Origin: Flavobacterium sp. Root186 | Lineage (GTDB): Bacteria > Bacteroidota > Bacteroidia > Flavobacteriales > Flavobacteriaceae | Reading direction: 5' to 3' | DNA length: 64,000 bases | NCBI RefSeq assembly: GCF_001428525.1 | Contig: NZ_LMHW01000012.1 | Location: 62,114 to 126,113, forward strand | In this document: one piece after another, positions 17,099 to 25,460 of the stretch | Numbering within the stretch: the first letter of the stretch is position 1 | Layout of the letters: each line of letters starts with the position of its first letter | Notes under the pieces: model-generated | What the model was told of the DNA's origin: nothing | The model's database searches: none | What the model saw: only the letters and a program-made list of their open reading frames with translations | Translations under genes and position numbers: made by a program

Positions 17099-18046
17099 CT
17101 ATTTTTTAATAAACGAAACAATCTTATGGACCATGGTTTCAGAAACAGGAAGAGTTTCATTAGCATAACTCTCCATATTGGCCTTTTGATCGCCGTCAAT
17201 TATTTTCATGATATGGTTCATTTTATCTACAATTACCAATTCTGAATGCGGTTTCGCCTTCGATAAGTTTTCGGCATCTTTAACTGAAACTTGTAAATCA
17301 TTATTTCCCTGAATAATTAAAACAGGAATGTTCAGTTTTTTAATTTCTGCCTGCGGATCGTATTTAAACCATGAAATCAAATACGGCTGAATACTTGCCC
17401 TGAAAAGTGAATTTAAAAGAGGATCGACTTTGTTTACCTTATTGCCGCTTTTTAAGCTATCAATAATAGGAAACGTCATATCTTCTATCTGTTTGTTTGA
17501 TTTAGAAGCTATTTGCGTTTTTATCAATTTATCTGCAGATTCTCCGGCTCCGGCAATCGAAACAAATTTATTAGCTTTTGCGCTGGCGATCATTCCTATT
17601 AAAGATCCTTCGCTATGACCAATAACCGTTAATTGTGTAAAACGCTTGTCCTGTTTCAAAAAGTTAATCCAGCTTTTTACATCTTCTGTATAATTTTCAA
17701 AAACTAAACTAGATTCTGTAATTGCCGATTTTTTGCTTTCGCCAATTCCGCGTTTGTCAAATCGTAAAGATGCAATTCCGTTTTTGGCTAATTCTTCTGC
17801 CAGCATTTTTAAGGAATTGTTTTTCATCATCGGATTATTTCCGTTTCGGTCTGTTGGGCCAGAACCTGAAATGATCAATGCAACTGGCCATTTTTTTACT
17901 CCGTCGGGAATGGTAAGCGTACCTAAAAGCTGATCATTATTGATTTTTAAAGTTGCAGGTGTTTCTTTAAAAGTATCTTGTTTCGGACTTTGGGCATTTG
18001 CGTTTGTCAAAAACAAAACGCTTAAAAACAGCAATAGATTTTTCAT
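17099..18046 (-). CDS. Secreted alpha/beta hydrolase
   Basis: 315 residues with an N-terminal signal peptide (cleavage near Ala-Asn-Ala-Gln, residues 16-19). The hydrolase core has the oxyanion segment ISGSGPTDRNGN, the DKRGIGES motif, and the nucleophile elbow GHSEG. The catalytic Asp is probably in IQGNNDLQV and the His in DKMNHIMK. The substrate is unknown; the family contains esterases and peptidases. It starts 12 bp downstream of sppA on the same strand, so the two are probably co-transcribed. Confidence 0.86.
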   Translation of the reverse strand: MKNLLLFLSVLFLTNANAQSPKQDTFKETPATLKINNDQLLGTLTIPDGVKKWPVALIISGSGPTDRNGNNPMMKNNSLKMLAEELAKNGIASLRFDKRGIGESKKSAITESSLVFENYTEDVKSWINFLKQDKRFTQLTVIGHSEGSLIGMIASAKANKFVSIAGAGESADKLIKTQIASKSNKQIEDMTFPIIDSLKSGNKVNKVDPLLNSLFRASIQPYLISWFKYDPQAEIKKLNIPVLIIQGNNDLQVSVKDAENLSKAKPHSELVIVDKMNHIMKIIDGDQKANMESYANETLPVSETMVHKIVSFIKK

Positions 18047-18058
18047 TTTTAAATGGAA

Positions 18059-19816
18059 TTATTTAATGTTTATTCCGAAAGGCATCATCGCCTGAACCCC
18101 TTTTTGTCTCTGAAATCTTTTTACCTGCTCAATAAGCATATAGTTTTCTTCGCCAATTTCTTCTTTTATAAAGGCTTCTTTAGATTGAGCAAAAGGCAGG
18201 TTTGCCATTAAATCACCAAATGTTTTTTCGTATTCAGGATAGTTTTGAGTTGTATAATCTTTGATTTTAGCAATTTTTGCAGCTTCAGTAATGGCATTGT
18301 TCAAACCTCCAATTTTATCTACTAATCCAATTTTCACAGCTTCAGATCCTGACCAGACTCTTCCTTGTGCAATAGAATCAACTTGAGCAAAAGTCATTTT
18401 TCTTCCTTCGGCAACATGCGTTACAAAAGTTTTGTAAATCTGCTCAACGCCTTCTAGCGTAAAGGCTTTAAACTTTTCATCAACTGGAACAAATGGGCTG
18501 TAATTTGCTGAGTTTTCGTGTGTTTTTACCTGTTCGGTATTAATTCCTAATTTGTTGGCAAGCGGAGTAAAGTTTGGCAATACTCCAAAAACCCCGATAG
18601 AACCTGTAATAGTATTGCTTTCTGCAAAAATTTTATTCGCATTACATGCAATATAATAACCTCCGGATGCGGCATAATTTCCCATTGAAACAATTACCGG
18701 TTTTACTTTTTTGGTTACTTCAATTTCTCTCCAGATTAAATCAGAAGTCAGTGCGCTTCCGCCCGGGCTGTCAATTCTTAAAACAATTGCTTTTACATCT
18801 TCATTTTTTCTGGCTTCTTGCAGCGAACGGCGCATTGAACCTTCGCCAATAACATTTACATCGCCTTCGCCGCCGGCAATTTCGCCTTGAGCGTAAATAA
18901 TTGCAATTTGATTATCAGCAACATTGGTTAATGCCGTTGTTACATTATTTTGAGTATAATCTAAAATCGAAATTTTATTATAATCTTTATCGTCTTTAAC
19001 TTTCAACGCTTTTTTAATGGCATTGTGATAAACATCTTCATAAGCCACAATATCAACTAAATGCTGTGTTTTTGCCATTTGCGGGGTTCTGGCTAATAAG
19101 CCGTTTGCAATTTCATTTAGTTTGTCAACCGGAATATTTCGGCTTTTTGAGATATCGCTGCAAACTGTTGACCAAATAGAATTTAAAAGTGCTGTAACTT
19201 GTTCTCGGTTAGCATCACTCATTTTGTTTTCTAAAAATGGCTCAACGGCACTTTTGTATTTTCCGTGACGAATCACCTCCATGTGGATGCCTGATTTTTC
19301 CTGAAAATCTTTAAAAAACATAACTTCAGACGAAAGTCCTTTAAAATCTAAATCTCCGGCAGGATTCAAATAAACAACATTGGCAACAGAATTTAAATAA
19401 TATTCTTTCTGTGAATACGTATTGGCGTATGCCCAGACAAATTTTCCTGATTTTTTAAAACTTTCAAGTGCATTCCTTAAATCTTTGTATTGCGCAAGTC
19501 CTAAAGAAGACTCATCGTTTAAGATCGAAATTCCTTTGATATTATCGTCTGTTTCTGCCGCTTCGATTGCATTAATAACATCAGTTAATCCAACTCCTTT
19601 TTTATCTGAAAAAACAGTTACCCAAGGATCTTTATATTTTCCTGCATAATCATTATTGATTTGCTTTAAATCTAATTCGATAACAGAATCATTTTTAACC
19701 GAAACTTTGTCGTCTCCGCCAAAAATGGCACTAATTAGGATCACCCCAAAAAAGAAGAGCATGATAAATACAAAAATACCAATAACTGTGGCAATTACAT
19801 TTCCTAAAAACTTCAT
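18059..19816 (-). CDS. sppA: Signal peptide peptidase SppA, 67K type
   Basis: Membrane-anchored serine protease that digests cleaved signal peptides. The start is placed at the ATG at 19816 (MKFLGNVIATVIGIFVFIML), nine codons inside the longest frame, because it gives a compact signal anchor. Two crotonase-like halves form the long SppA type. Numbered from the longer start at 19843, the catalytic Lys197 sits in YKSAVEPF of the first half and Ser393 in YAASGGYY of the second, the E. coli Lys/Ser dyad arrangement. Upstream of the hydrolase, likely one operon. Confidence 0.93.
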   Translation of the reverse strand: MKFLGNVIATVIGIFVFIMLFFFGVILISAIFGGDDKVSVKNDSVIELDLKQINNDYAGKYKDPWVTVFSDKKGVGLTDVINAIEAAETDDNIKGISILNDESSLGLAQYKDLRNALESFKKSGKFVWAYANTYSQKEYYLNSVANVVYLNPAGDLDFKGLSSEVMFFKDFQEKSGIHMEVIRHGKYKSAVEPFLENKMSDANREQVTALLNSIWSTVCSDISKSRNIPVDKLNEIANGLLARTPQMAKTQHLVDIVAYEDVYHNAIKKALKVKDDKDYNKISILDYTQNNVTTALTNVADNQIAIIYAQGEIAGGEGDVNVIGEGSMRRSLQEARKNEDVKAIVLRIDSPGGSALTSDLIWREIEVTKKVKPVIVSMGNYAASGGYYIACNANKIFAESNTITGSIGVFGVLPNFTPLANKLGINTEQVKTHENSANYSPFVPVDEKFKAFTLEGVEQIYKTFVTHVAEGRKMTFAQVDSIAQGRVWSGSEAVKIGLVDKIGGLNNAITEAAKIAKIKDYTTQNYPEYEKTFGDLMANLPFAQSKEAFIKEEIGEENYMLIEQVKRFQRQKGVQAMMPFGINIK

Positions 19817-19953
19817 AAGTATATTTTTTTTAATAAGTAGCATTAATGGGCTATTTGTTACAAATTTCGCACATAAATTTTAATTGATTTGATGTGCCGT
19901 TTCACAAATATATTAGTTAATTCTAAAATAGTTTTAGTTAATTTGCATTAATT

Positions 19954-21087
19954 ATGAAATCACAGCATCAAGTCGTTTTATCTATAGGCAGCAACCAGGG
20001 AAACAGGTTAGAAAACATTGAAAGTTGTATTGCTTTGATACATCAGGAAGTGGGAACTGTAATTAGGGTTTCTAAGCTTTATGAAACGCCTGCCTGGGGT
20101 TTTGAGAGCGATGCATTTTATAATTGCGCGTTACTTTTGCATACCACTTCATCGGCACAAAAAATATTAAATCAGGTTTTAAAAGTCGAAAAACAGTTAG
20201 GAAGAATCAGATCGAATCAGGAAGGGTATCAATCCCGGATTATTGATGTTGATGTAATTGTTTTTGATGATGAAGTTATCGAAACTGAAAAACTTCATAT
20301 TCCGCATCCTTTAATGCAGAATCGAAATTTTGTTTTATTGCCAATACAAGATTTAAAGTTAGACTGGAAACATCCTGTTTTTCAGAAATCTATTTCAGAA
20401 TTAATTACCATTTCTCCAGACGACAGCGTTTGCACGATTGTTCAGGATTTAAAATGTCCGCTGAGTGAAATTCCGTTAGAGAAATATAATTATATTGCTT
20501 TTGAAGGGAATATTGGAGCCGGAAAAACTACTTTAGTTCACAAATTTGCAGACGATTTTAATGCGAAAACAGTTTTAGAACGTTTTGCAGATAATCCGTT
20601 TCTGCCTAAGTTTTACAAAGATCAAAATAGATATGCTTTTCCGCTTGAAATGTCTTTTTTGGCCGATCGTTATCAGCAATTATCTGATGATTTAGCGCAA
20701 TTTGATTTATTTAAAGATTTTATTGTAGCCGATTATCATATTTTTAAATCCTTGATTTTTGCTAAAATTACGCTGCAGGAAGATGAATATCGTTTGTACC
20801 GAAATTTATTCGATATCATTTATAAAGAAATGCCAAAGCCGGATTTGTACATCTATTTGTATCAAAATACAGAACGTCTTCTTCAAAACATAAAAAAACG
20901 CGGACGTACTTATGAGCAAAACATTCAGGCTGATTATTTAGATAAAATCAACAACGGTTATCTGGAATATATTAAATCTCAAACCGATTTGAATGTTTTA
21001 ATTATTGACGTTTCGGATCGTGATTTTGTAAAAAAGCAGGAAGATTATCTTTTTGTACTAAGCGAAATTCAGAAGAAACTAAATTAG
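19954..21087 (+). CDS. folK: Fused FolK (HPPK) and deoxynucleoside kinase
   Basis: 377-residue bifunctional protein. Residues 1-160 are 6-hydroxymethyl-7,8-dihydropterin pyrophosphokinase: GSNQGNR at 12-18, SRIIDVDVI at 94-102 and the IPHPLMQNRNFVLLP segment. From about 178 a deoxynucleoside-kinase domain follows: Walker A GNIGAGKT at 185-192, the FLADRYQQ region, and KKRGRTYEQ as the lid. The first half makes a folate precursor, the second salvages deoxynucleosides; both feed DNA synthesis. No stop or frameshift separates them. This fusion is known in Bacteroidota. Divergent from sppA. Confidence 0.92.
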   Translation: MKSQHQVVLSIGSNQGNRLENIESCIALIHQEVGTVIRVSKLYETPAWGFESDAFYNCALLLHTTSSAQKILNQVLKVEKQLGRIRSNQEGYQSRIIDVDVIVFDDEVIETEKLHIPHPLMQNRNFVLLPIQDLKLDWKHPVFQKSISELITISPDDSVCTIVQDLKCPLSEIPLEKYNYIAFEGNIGAGKTTLVHKFADDFNAKTVLERFADNPFLPKFYKDQNRYAFPLEMSFLADRYQQLSDDLAQFDLFKDFIVADYHIFKSLIFAKITLQEDEYRLYRNLFDIIYKEMPKPDLYIYLYQNTERLLQNIKKRGRTYEQNIQADYLDKINNGYLEYIKSQTDLNVLIIDVSDRDFVKKQEDYLFVLSEIQKKLN

Positions 21088-21089
21088 AA

Positions 21090-21170
21090 AATTAGAGAAT
21101 GTGTCAATTAGATAATTTATTTAAGATGTTTTTTAATTATCTCATTTTCTAATTGACCCATTCTCTAATT
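21090..21170. repeat. Inverted tract between convergent folK-dNK and the LRR protein
   Basis: 23-bp arms at 21090-21112 (AATTAGAGAATG...) and 21148-21170 are complementary except for one base, with a 35-bp loop. The arms are built from AATTAGA-type units. It may serve as a bidirectional terminator. Confidence 0.7.
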
Positions 21171-21175
21171 CAGAA

Positions 21176-24148
21176 TCATCTCTTTAAGGTAAAATGTCCT
21201 CGTAAAATTGGTTTCGTATTGTCTATTTTTAAAGCATACCAATAATCTGAGGATGGAAGTGGTGTTCTTTCAAAAGTTCCGTCCCAAGCCATATTAGAAG
21301 CATTTAACTGCGCTATGAGTTTACCATAACGGTCAAAAATAGTGACTTCTGCCTGTGGGTAATTTTCCATTCCGGTTACTTCCCATAAATCATTATGAGT
21401 GTCGTTATTTGGAGTGAAAAATGGTGGAAAAACAAGAACAACAAAATTTTGGGTATCTCCGCCGCAGCCGCTTTTTTCACGAGCATAAGCAGTTTGTAAT
21501 CCGCCCGGAACATCATAAAAAACATTCGAATCCTGAAAATTAACGCCGTCTACAGAAAACTCAAAATAGGAAGCTTGCTTTTTAAGATAAATTACAACTC
21601 TGGTTCCACTTACATCAATTCGATCTATTTCAGGAACCTGATGTTCTTCAACTATAATTGTTTTCGTGCTTGAACAATTTTCAGGAGCCGGACTTGTTAC
21701 AATTACAGTATAAGTACCGCCTTGTGAAACGGGTATTGTTTGTGTAGAAGCTCCATTTGACCAGGCATAAGTCATCCCCGAAATTCCCGCATCTAATTGT
21801 ATAGTTTGAGATTGACATAACGGTAATGTTTCGTCATGAACAACTGGCGGTGTATAAATTTCAATACTTACAGGTGTACGGGTTGAGTTGACGCAGCCTG
21901 AATTTGAGGCTTCGGCATAATAAGTTGTATTTGCTGAAATAATTGGTGTTGTAAAACTGCTTCCGTTAAAAACACTTGTTCCTCCAATTGATGCTGTAAA
22001 CCAGTTAATAGTTCCAATGTTTGAAGTGGCCGTAATTGTAACTGATCCCGGTCCACAATTTGAATAAGATGGCTGGCTCGCAACCGGAGTTGTTGGAGTC
22101 ATGTTTACGGTAGCGGTAACCGATTTTCTGTTTGATGTACAGCCAGCGTCTACATAATAAGTTGTTGTGGCATTTATTGTTGGAGTTGTATATGTGTTTC
22201 CTGTTCCTAATAAATTTCCTCCTAGCGCAGCATCATACCAGCTAATTGTTGCGCCGGCAGTTGCTGTTGCATTAAAAGTAAAACTTCCTGAATCGCAAAC
22301 AGGATTAGGATTTGCAGATGGCGTTGCTACTGGAATTGTAATTTTTGTACTTGCAGCAATTTCCAACGGAGATTCTCCGGGCATCCCGCCATATTCCACA
22401 ACATAACCTTTTGGTTGATAAGGGTCGCCAGACGCTAATGATCCTGTGTTAGAAAGGTCGTTCCAAGAGCCTCTTATTCCTATACCGGGTTGTGTAATGT
22501 GTGCATAATCTTCTTCTCCTAGATTGTTTGGTTCTCCGGAATTCCAGAAAGTATAACTCATTACAGTTCCTGCTTCGGGTCCGGTTGCCCATTTCCAAAC
22601 ACCTTCGGTTTCTGCATCGCTTCCGCCAATCCATCCCGTTCCTGAGGCTTGTTCACCTATTAATTGAGCTTCATCTGCAGATAAAACGGTAGCTAAATAT
22701 CCTGTAAGCCCGTAATAAGTACTTGTTTCTGCAGCGGCTTTGGCACTTGTCCAGGTAATACCAATACTCGGAACAAATAAATAAAAATGCTGTGTTGAAG
22801 GTAAATAATTAGCATTACCAATTGTTATGGAGAAAGTTCTTGTTCCGGAAGCTGTAGCTGAAGAATTTGAGAAAACAACATCTTTTACAGCGTCAACTAA
22901 GTCAGAATATAAAACATTACCGCCTGTTGGGCTTGTTATGCTTAATTTCCCTGCTGTTGCATCCCAGCTTGTTGTTACATTAGGGTGCGCTGCCGGATTT
23001 GAAAGCGTAAGCTGATCTAAACCACTTGAATAACCAGATGAAATTTGAATATAAACAGCTTTAGTTCCTGTTTCTGCAGGATCGTGCGTAATAGTGAAAT
23101 CAGTTACAACTTTTATTGTATTTTGTGGACAGTATAATTGATCTCCGGTTGCTTTAACAATAGGAGCAGTTGTTGCAGGTTTACTGCAGTCGTTTGAATA
23201 TTTTGTTGTATTATCTTTGAAGATTGTCCAATTTGCATTTGAATAAGCCTCATTATCTACTAGTATACAGGTTAGACCAGAATTAGATTTAAAATTTCCA
23301 ATGGCTAGTTTTGCGTTCTGCCCATTTTTTAAATTCAAATTTGTTAGCTGGTTATCACTACAATAAAAAAAATTCAGATTAGTATTGTTAGACACATCTA
23401 AACTAGAGAATTGATTATTATGGCAGTTTAAGTATGTTAAATCTGGATTACTAGAAAAATTAAGAGAAGTTATTTGATTGCTATTTACGTCTAAAGATTT
23501 TAATAAAGAGTTTTTAGAAATATCAAAACTGGACAAATTGTTAGAGGCACAGTTTATATTTTCCAGAATGATGTTTTTTGAAAGATCTAAAGTTGTTAAT
23601 TGATTAAAATTGCAATTTAAATTTAATAAAGTAGTATTTTTAGTGAGATCTAAATTTGATATATTATTATTAGAACAATAGAGAGTGTTTAAATGTGTAT
23701 TTTTTGAAACATCTAAACTGTTTAATCCGTTATTTTCTATAAATAAAACTTTTAATTCCGTGTTTTTAGAAAGATCTATATTAGATAAATGGTTGTGACC
23801 ACATCTTAAAGAACTTAGTAAAATATTGTTTGTAAGATTTAAAGTGGTAAGAAAATTTCCTTTATTGATATCTTCGTTAGTTAGTCCAACATCTAAGCTT
23901 GTCAATTTTACAAAAGCCTCAATACCTGTTAAATCAGCAATGTTTTTACCTGAAAGTTTTAATTCTGTTACGTCTTTAACATTTGCTGTCAGAACCTGAC
24001 TATCAGGAGCACCGCTGTCAATATTCAAATCAATTAAGGCCTGCTCAAATCTTTGATCAGGAATAGATGTATATTGAGCAAATCCAGTAAAAGGGAAAAG
24101 CAGTAAGAAAAATAAATGTTGTGGTTTAAGGAAATTGATAGTTTTCAT
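21176..24148 (-). CDS. Secreted LRR / C-type-lectin / Ig-like protein with a T9SS type B sorting domain
   Basis: 990 residues, probably exported and surface-attached or released. Order: signal peptide (1-24); leucine-rich repeats about 60-300, with units of 21-22 residues around LDLSKNTxLxxLxCxxN; a C-type-lectin-like domain about 455-590 (GWIGGSDAETEGVWKWATG, WNSGEPNN, GSWNDLS); Ig-like or PKD-type modules with TTYYVDA and TTYYAEA motifs about 600-860; and a C-terminal CHU_C-type (gliding motility-associated) sorting domain, from FFTPNNDTHNDLWEV to the end. It could bind glycans or other surfaces. The LRR part resembles BspA-like or Listeria-type LRRs. Confidence 0.87.
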   Translation of the reverse strand: MKTINFLKPQHLFFLLLFPFTGFAQYTSIPDQRFEQALIDLNIDSGAPDSQVLTANVKDVTELKLSGKNIADLTGIEAFVKLTSLDVGLTNEDINKGNFLTTLNLTNNILLSSLRCGHNHLSNIDLSKNTELKVLFIENNGLNSLDVSKNTHLNTLYCSNNNISNLDLTKNTTLLNLNCNFNQLTTLDLSKNIILENINCASNNLSSFDISKNSLLKSLDVNSNQITSLNFSSNPDLTYLNCHNNQFSSLDVSNNTNLNFFYCSDNQLTNLNLKNGQNAKLAIGNFKSNSGLTCILVDNEAYSNANWTIFKDNTTKYSNDCSKPATTAPIVKATGDQLYCPQNTIKVVTDFTITHDPAETGTKAVYIQISSGYSSGLDQLTLSNPAAHPNVTTSWDATAGKLSITSPTGGNVLYSDLVDAVKDVVFSNSSATASGTRTFSITIGNANYLPSTQHFYLFVPSIGITWTSAKAAAETSTYYGLTGYLATVLSADEAQLIGEQASGTGWIGGSDAETEGVWKWATGPEAGTVMSYTFWNSGEPNNLGEEDYAHITQPGIGIRGSWNDLSNTGSLASGDPYQPKGYVVEYGGMPGESPLEIAASTKITIPVATPSANPNPVCDSGSFTFNATATAGATISWYDAALGGNLLGTGNTYTTPTINATTTYYVDAGCTSNRKSVTATVNMTPTTPVASQPSYSNCGPGSVTITATSNIGTINWFTASIGGTSVFNGSSFTTPIISANTTYYAEASNSGCVNSTRTPVSIEIYTPPVVHDETLPLCQSQTIQLDAGISGMTYAWSNGASTQTIPVSQGGTYTVIVTSPAPENCSSTKTIIVEEHQVPEIDRIDVSGTRVVIYLKKQASYFEFSVDGVNFQDSNVFYDVPGGLQTAYAREKSGCGGDTQNFVVLVFPPFFTPNNDTHNDLWEVTGMENYPQAEVTIFDRYGKLIAQLNASNMAWDGTFERTPLPSSDYWYALKIDNTKPILRGHFTLKR

Positions 24149-24261
24149 TTTATAAAAGTATCAATTTCTTAATAATAAAAAAATATATTTAAATATCTAA
24201 CATTTAAAAGCTTAAACTAATTTAAATATCACATTTTTTTGGTAAAAATATTCTTTAATTA

Positions 24262-24798
24262 TTAGCTCGGCCAGTTTAATTTTTGAAACAAATCCCAAAC
24301 CACAATTCCGGCGCTTACAGAAATATTTAAAGAATGTTTTGTGCCTAACTGCGGAATTTCAATACAGCCGTCGCAAATTGCAACTGCTTCCTGAGATACA
24401 CCGTAAACTTCATTTCCAAAAACTAAAGCATATTTTTGGTTTTTCTCCACTTTAAAATCCTGAAGAAAAATGGCACTTTCAACTTGTTCAATAGCAAGAG
24501 TCAGGACATTTTCTTTTTTAAGATTTTCGATGACTTCCAATACATTTTCGTGATGTTCCCACGCAACAGTTTCGGTAGCGCCAAGAGCAGTTTTATGAAT
24601 TTCTTTATTGGGAGGAGTAGCTGTAATACCGCAAAGAATTATTTTTTCGATCAAAAAAGCATCGGCAGTTCTAAAAACAGATCCAATATTGTGCAAACTG
24701 CGAATATCATCCAAAACCAATATTAAAGGAGTTTTGTCTGATTTTTTAAAATCTTCGATTGATTTTCTGTCTAATTCGCTATTTTCAAGTTTTCTCAT
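24262..24798 (-). CDS. SpoU/TrmH-family RNA 2'-O-methyltransferase
   Basis: 178 residues of the SPOUT fold: the N-terminal LVLDDIRSLHNIGSVFRTADAF motif, the central VFGNEVYGVS, and the C-terminal knot segment IPQLGTKHSLNISVSAGIVVWD. These three motifs are diagnostic of the SpoU family and bind S-adenosylmethionine. It is short, with no extra RNA-binding domain, so the target (tRNA or rRNA ribose) cannot be named. It lies after the DUF1573 gene on the same strand, but a terminator separates them. Confidence 0.9.
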   Translation of the reverse strand: MRKLENSELDRKSIEDFKKSDKTPLILVLDDIRSLHNIGSVFRTADAFLIEKIILCGITATPPNKEIHKTALGATETVAWEHHENVLEVIENLKKENVLTLAIEQVESAIFLQDFKVEKNQKYALVFGNEVYGVSQEAVAICDGCIEIPQLGTKHSLNISVSAGIVVWDLFQKLNWPS

Positions 24799-24815
24799 TG
24801 GTTTAAATTCAGGTC

Positions 24816-24851
24816 ATAAAAAAAGCTTCCAAAGATAAGGAAGCTTTTTCA
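24816..24851 (-). terminator. Terminator of the DUF1573 gene
   Basis: AAAAAGCTTCC (24820-24830) and GGAAGCTTTTT (24839-24849) form a perfect stem with T-runs on either strand. Confidence 0.88.
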
Positions 24852-24872
24852 ATTATTTTGTTGTTTCTCAGA

Positions 24873-25304
24873 TTAGCTTTTTACTGGATCTGGTAAAACA
24901 GTACCTTTAATTGTAAGTACTTTTGTTGGTTGTCCTTCAGCATTTGAAGTAACAGTTACAGTTTTAGTGAAAGCACCAACTCTGTCAGTAGCATATTTTA
25001 CACCAATTATACCTTTAGCACCTGGAGCGATTGGCTCTTTTGGTGTTGTAGGAACTGTACAACCACAAGAACCTTGAGTGTTTGTAATGATTAACGGTTT
25101 TGTTCCGTTGTTAACAAAAACGAATTCACGTTTACCGTCAGCATTGTGAGCGATAGTTCCGTAATCAATAGTTTCTGTTTCGAAAAGCATTCCAGCTCCT
25201 TCAACTTTTGCAACCTTAGCAGCTTTAGCTTTTTTAGTTGTTTGTGCATTCGTAGCCGTAATACCAGCTACAGCTAACATAGCGAATAAAATTATTTTTT
25301 TCAT
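24873..25304 (-). CDS. DUF1573 domain protein, exported
   Basis: 143 residues: a signal peptide (MKKIILFAMLAVAGITATNA), a short Lys-rich linker, then a DUF1573 Ig-like fold with the typical NGTKPLIITNTQGSCGCTVPTTPKEPIAPG segment. Function is not established in the family, which is abundant in Bacteroidota. TAGCTTTG on the minus strand (25331-25338) is a candidate -7 box without an obvious -33 TTG. Divergent from mutS. Confidence 0.87.
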   Translation of the reverse strand: MKKIILFAMLAVAGITATNAQTTKKAKAAKVAKVEGAGMLFETETIDYGTIAHNADGKREFVFVNNGTKPLIITNTQGSCGCTVPTTPKEPIAPGAKGIIGVKYATDRVGAFTKTVTVTSNAEGQPTKVLTIKGTVLPDPVKS

Positions 25305-25460
25305 TTTTAAGGGTCTTTTTTAATGATGAACAAAGCTATATAAAATTCTTATATCTGAACATAAAAAAAACTTAAAATATTTTAATTTTTGAAGTGCTCG
25401 ATATGCCGCCAAAAAATTATAAATTCGCTGTCTTAATTTTCATTTAAAAACATATCAATT

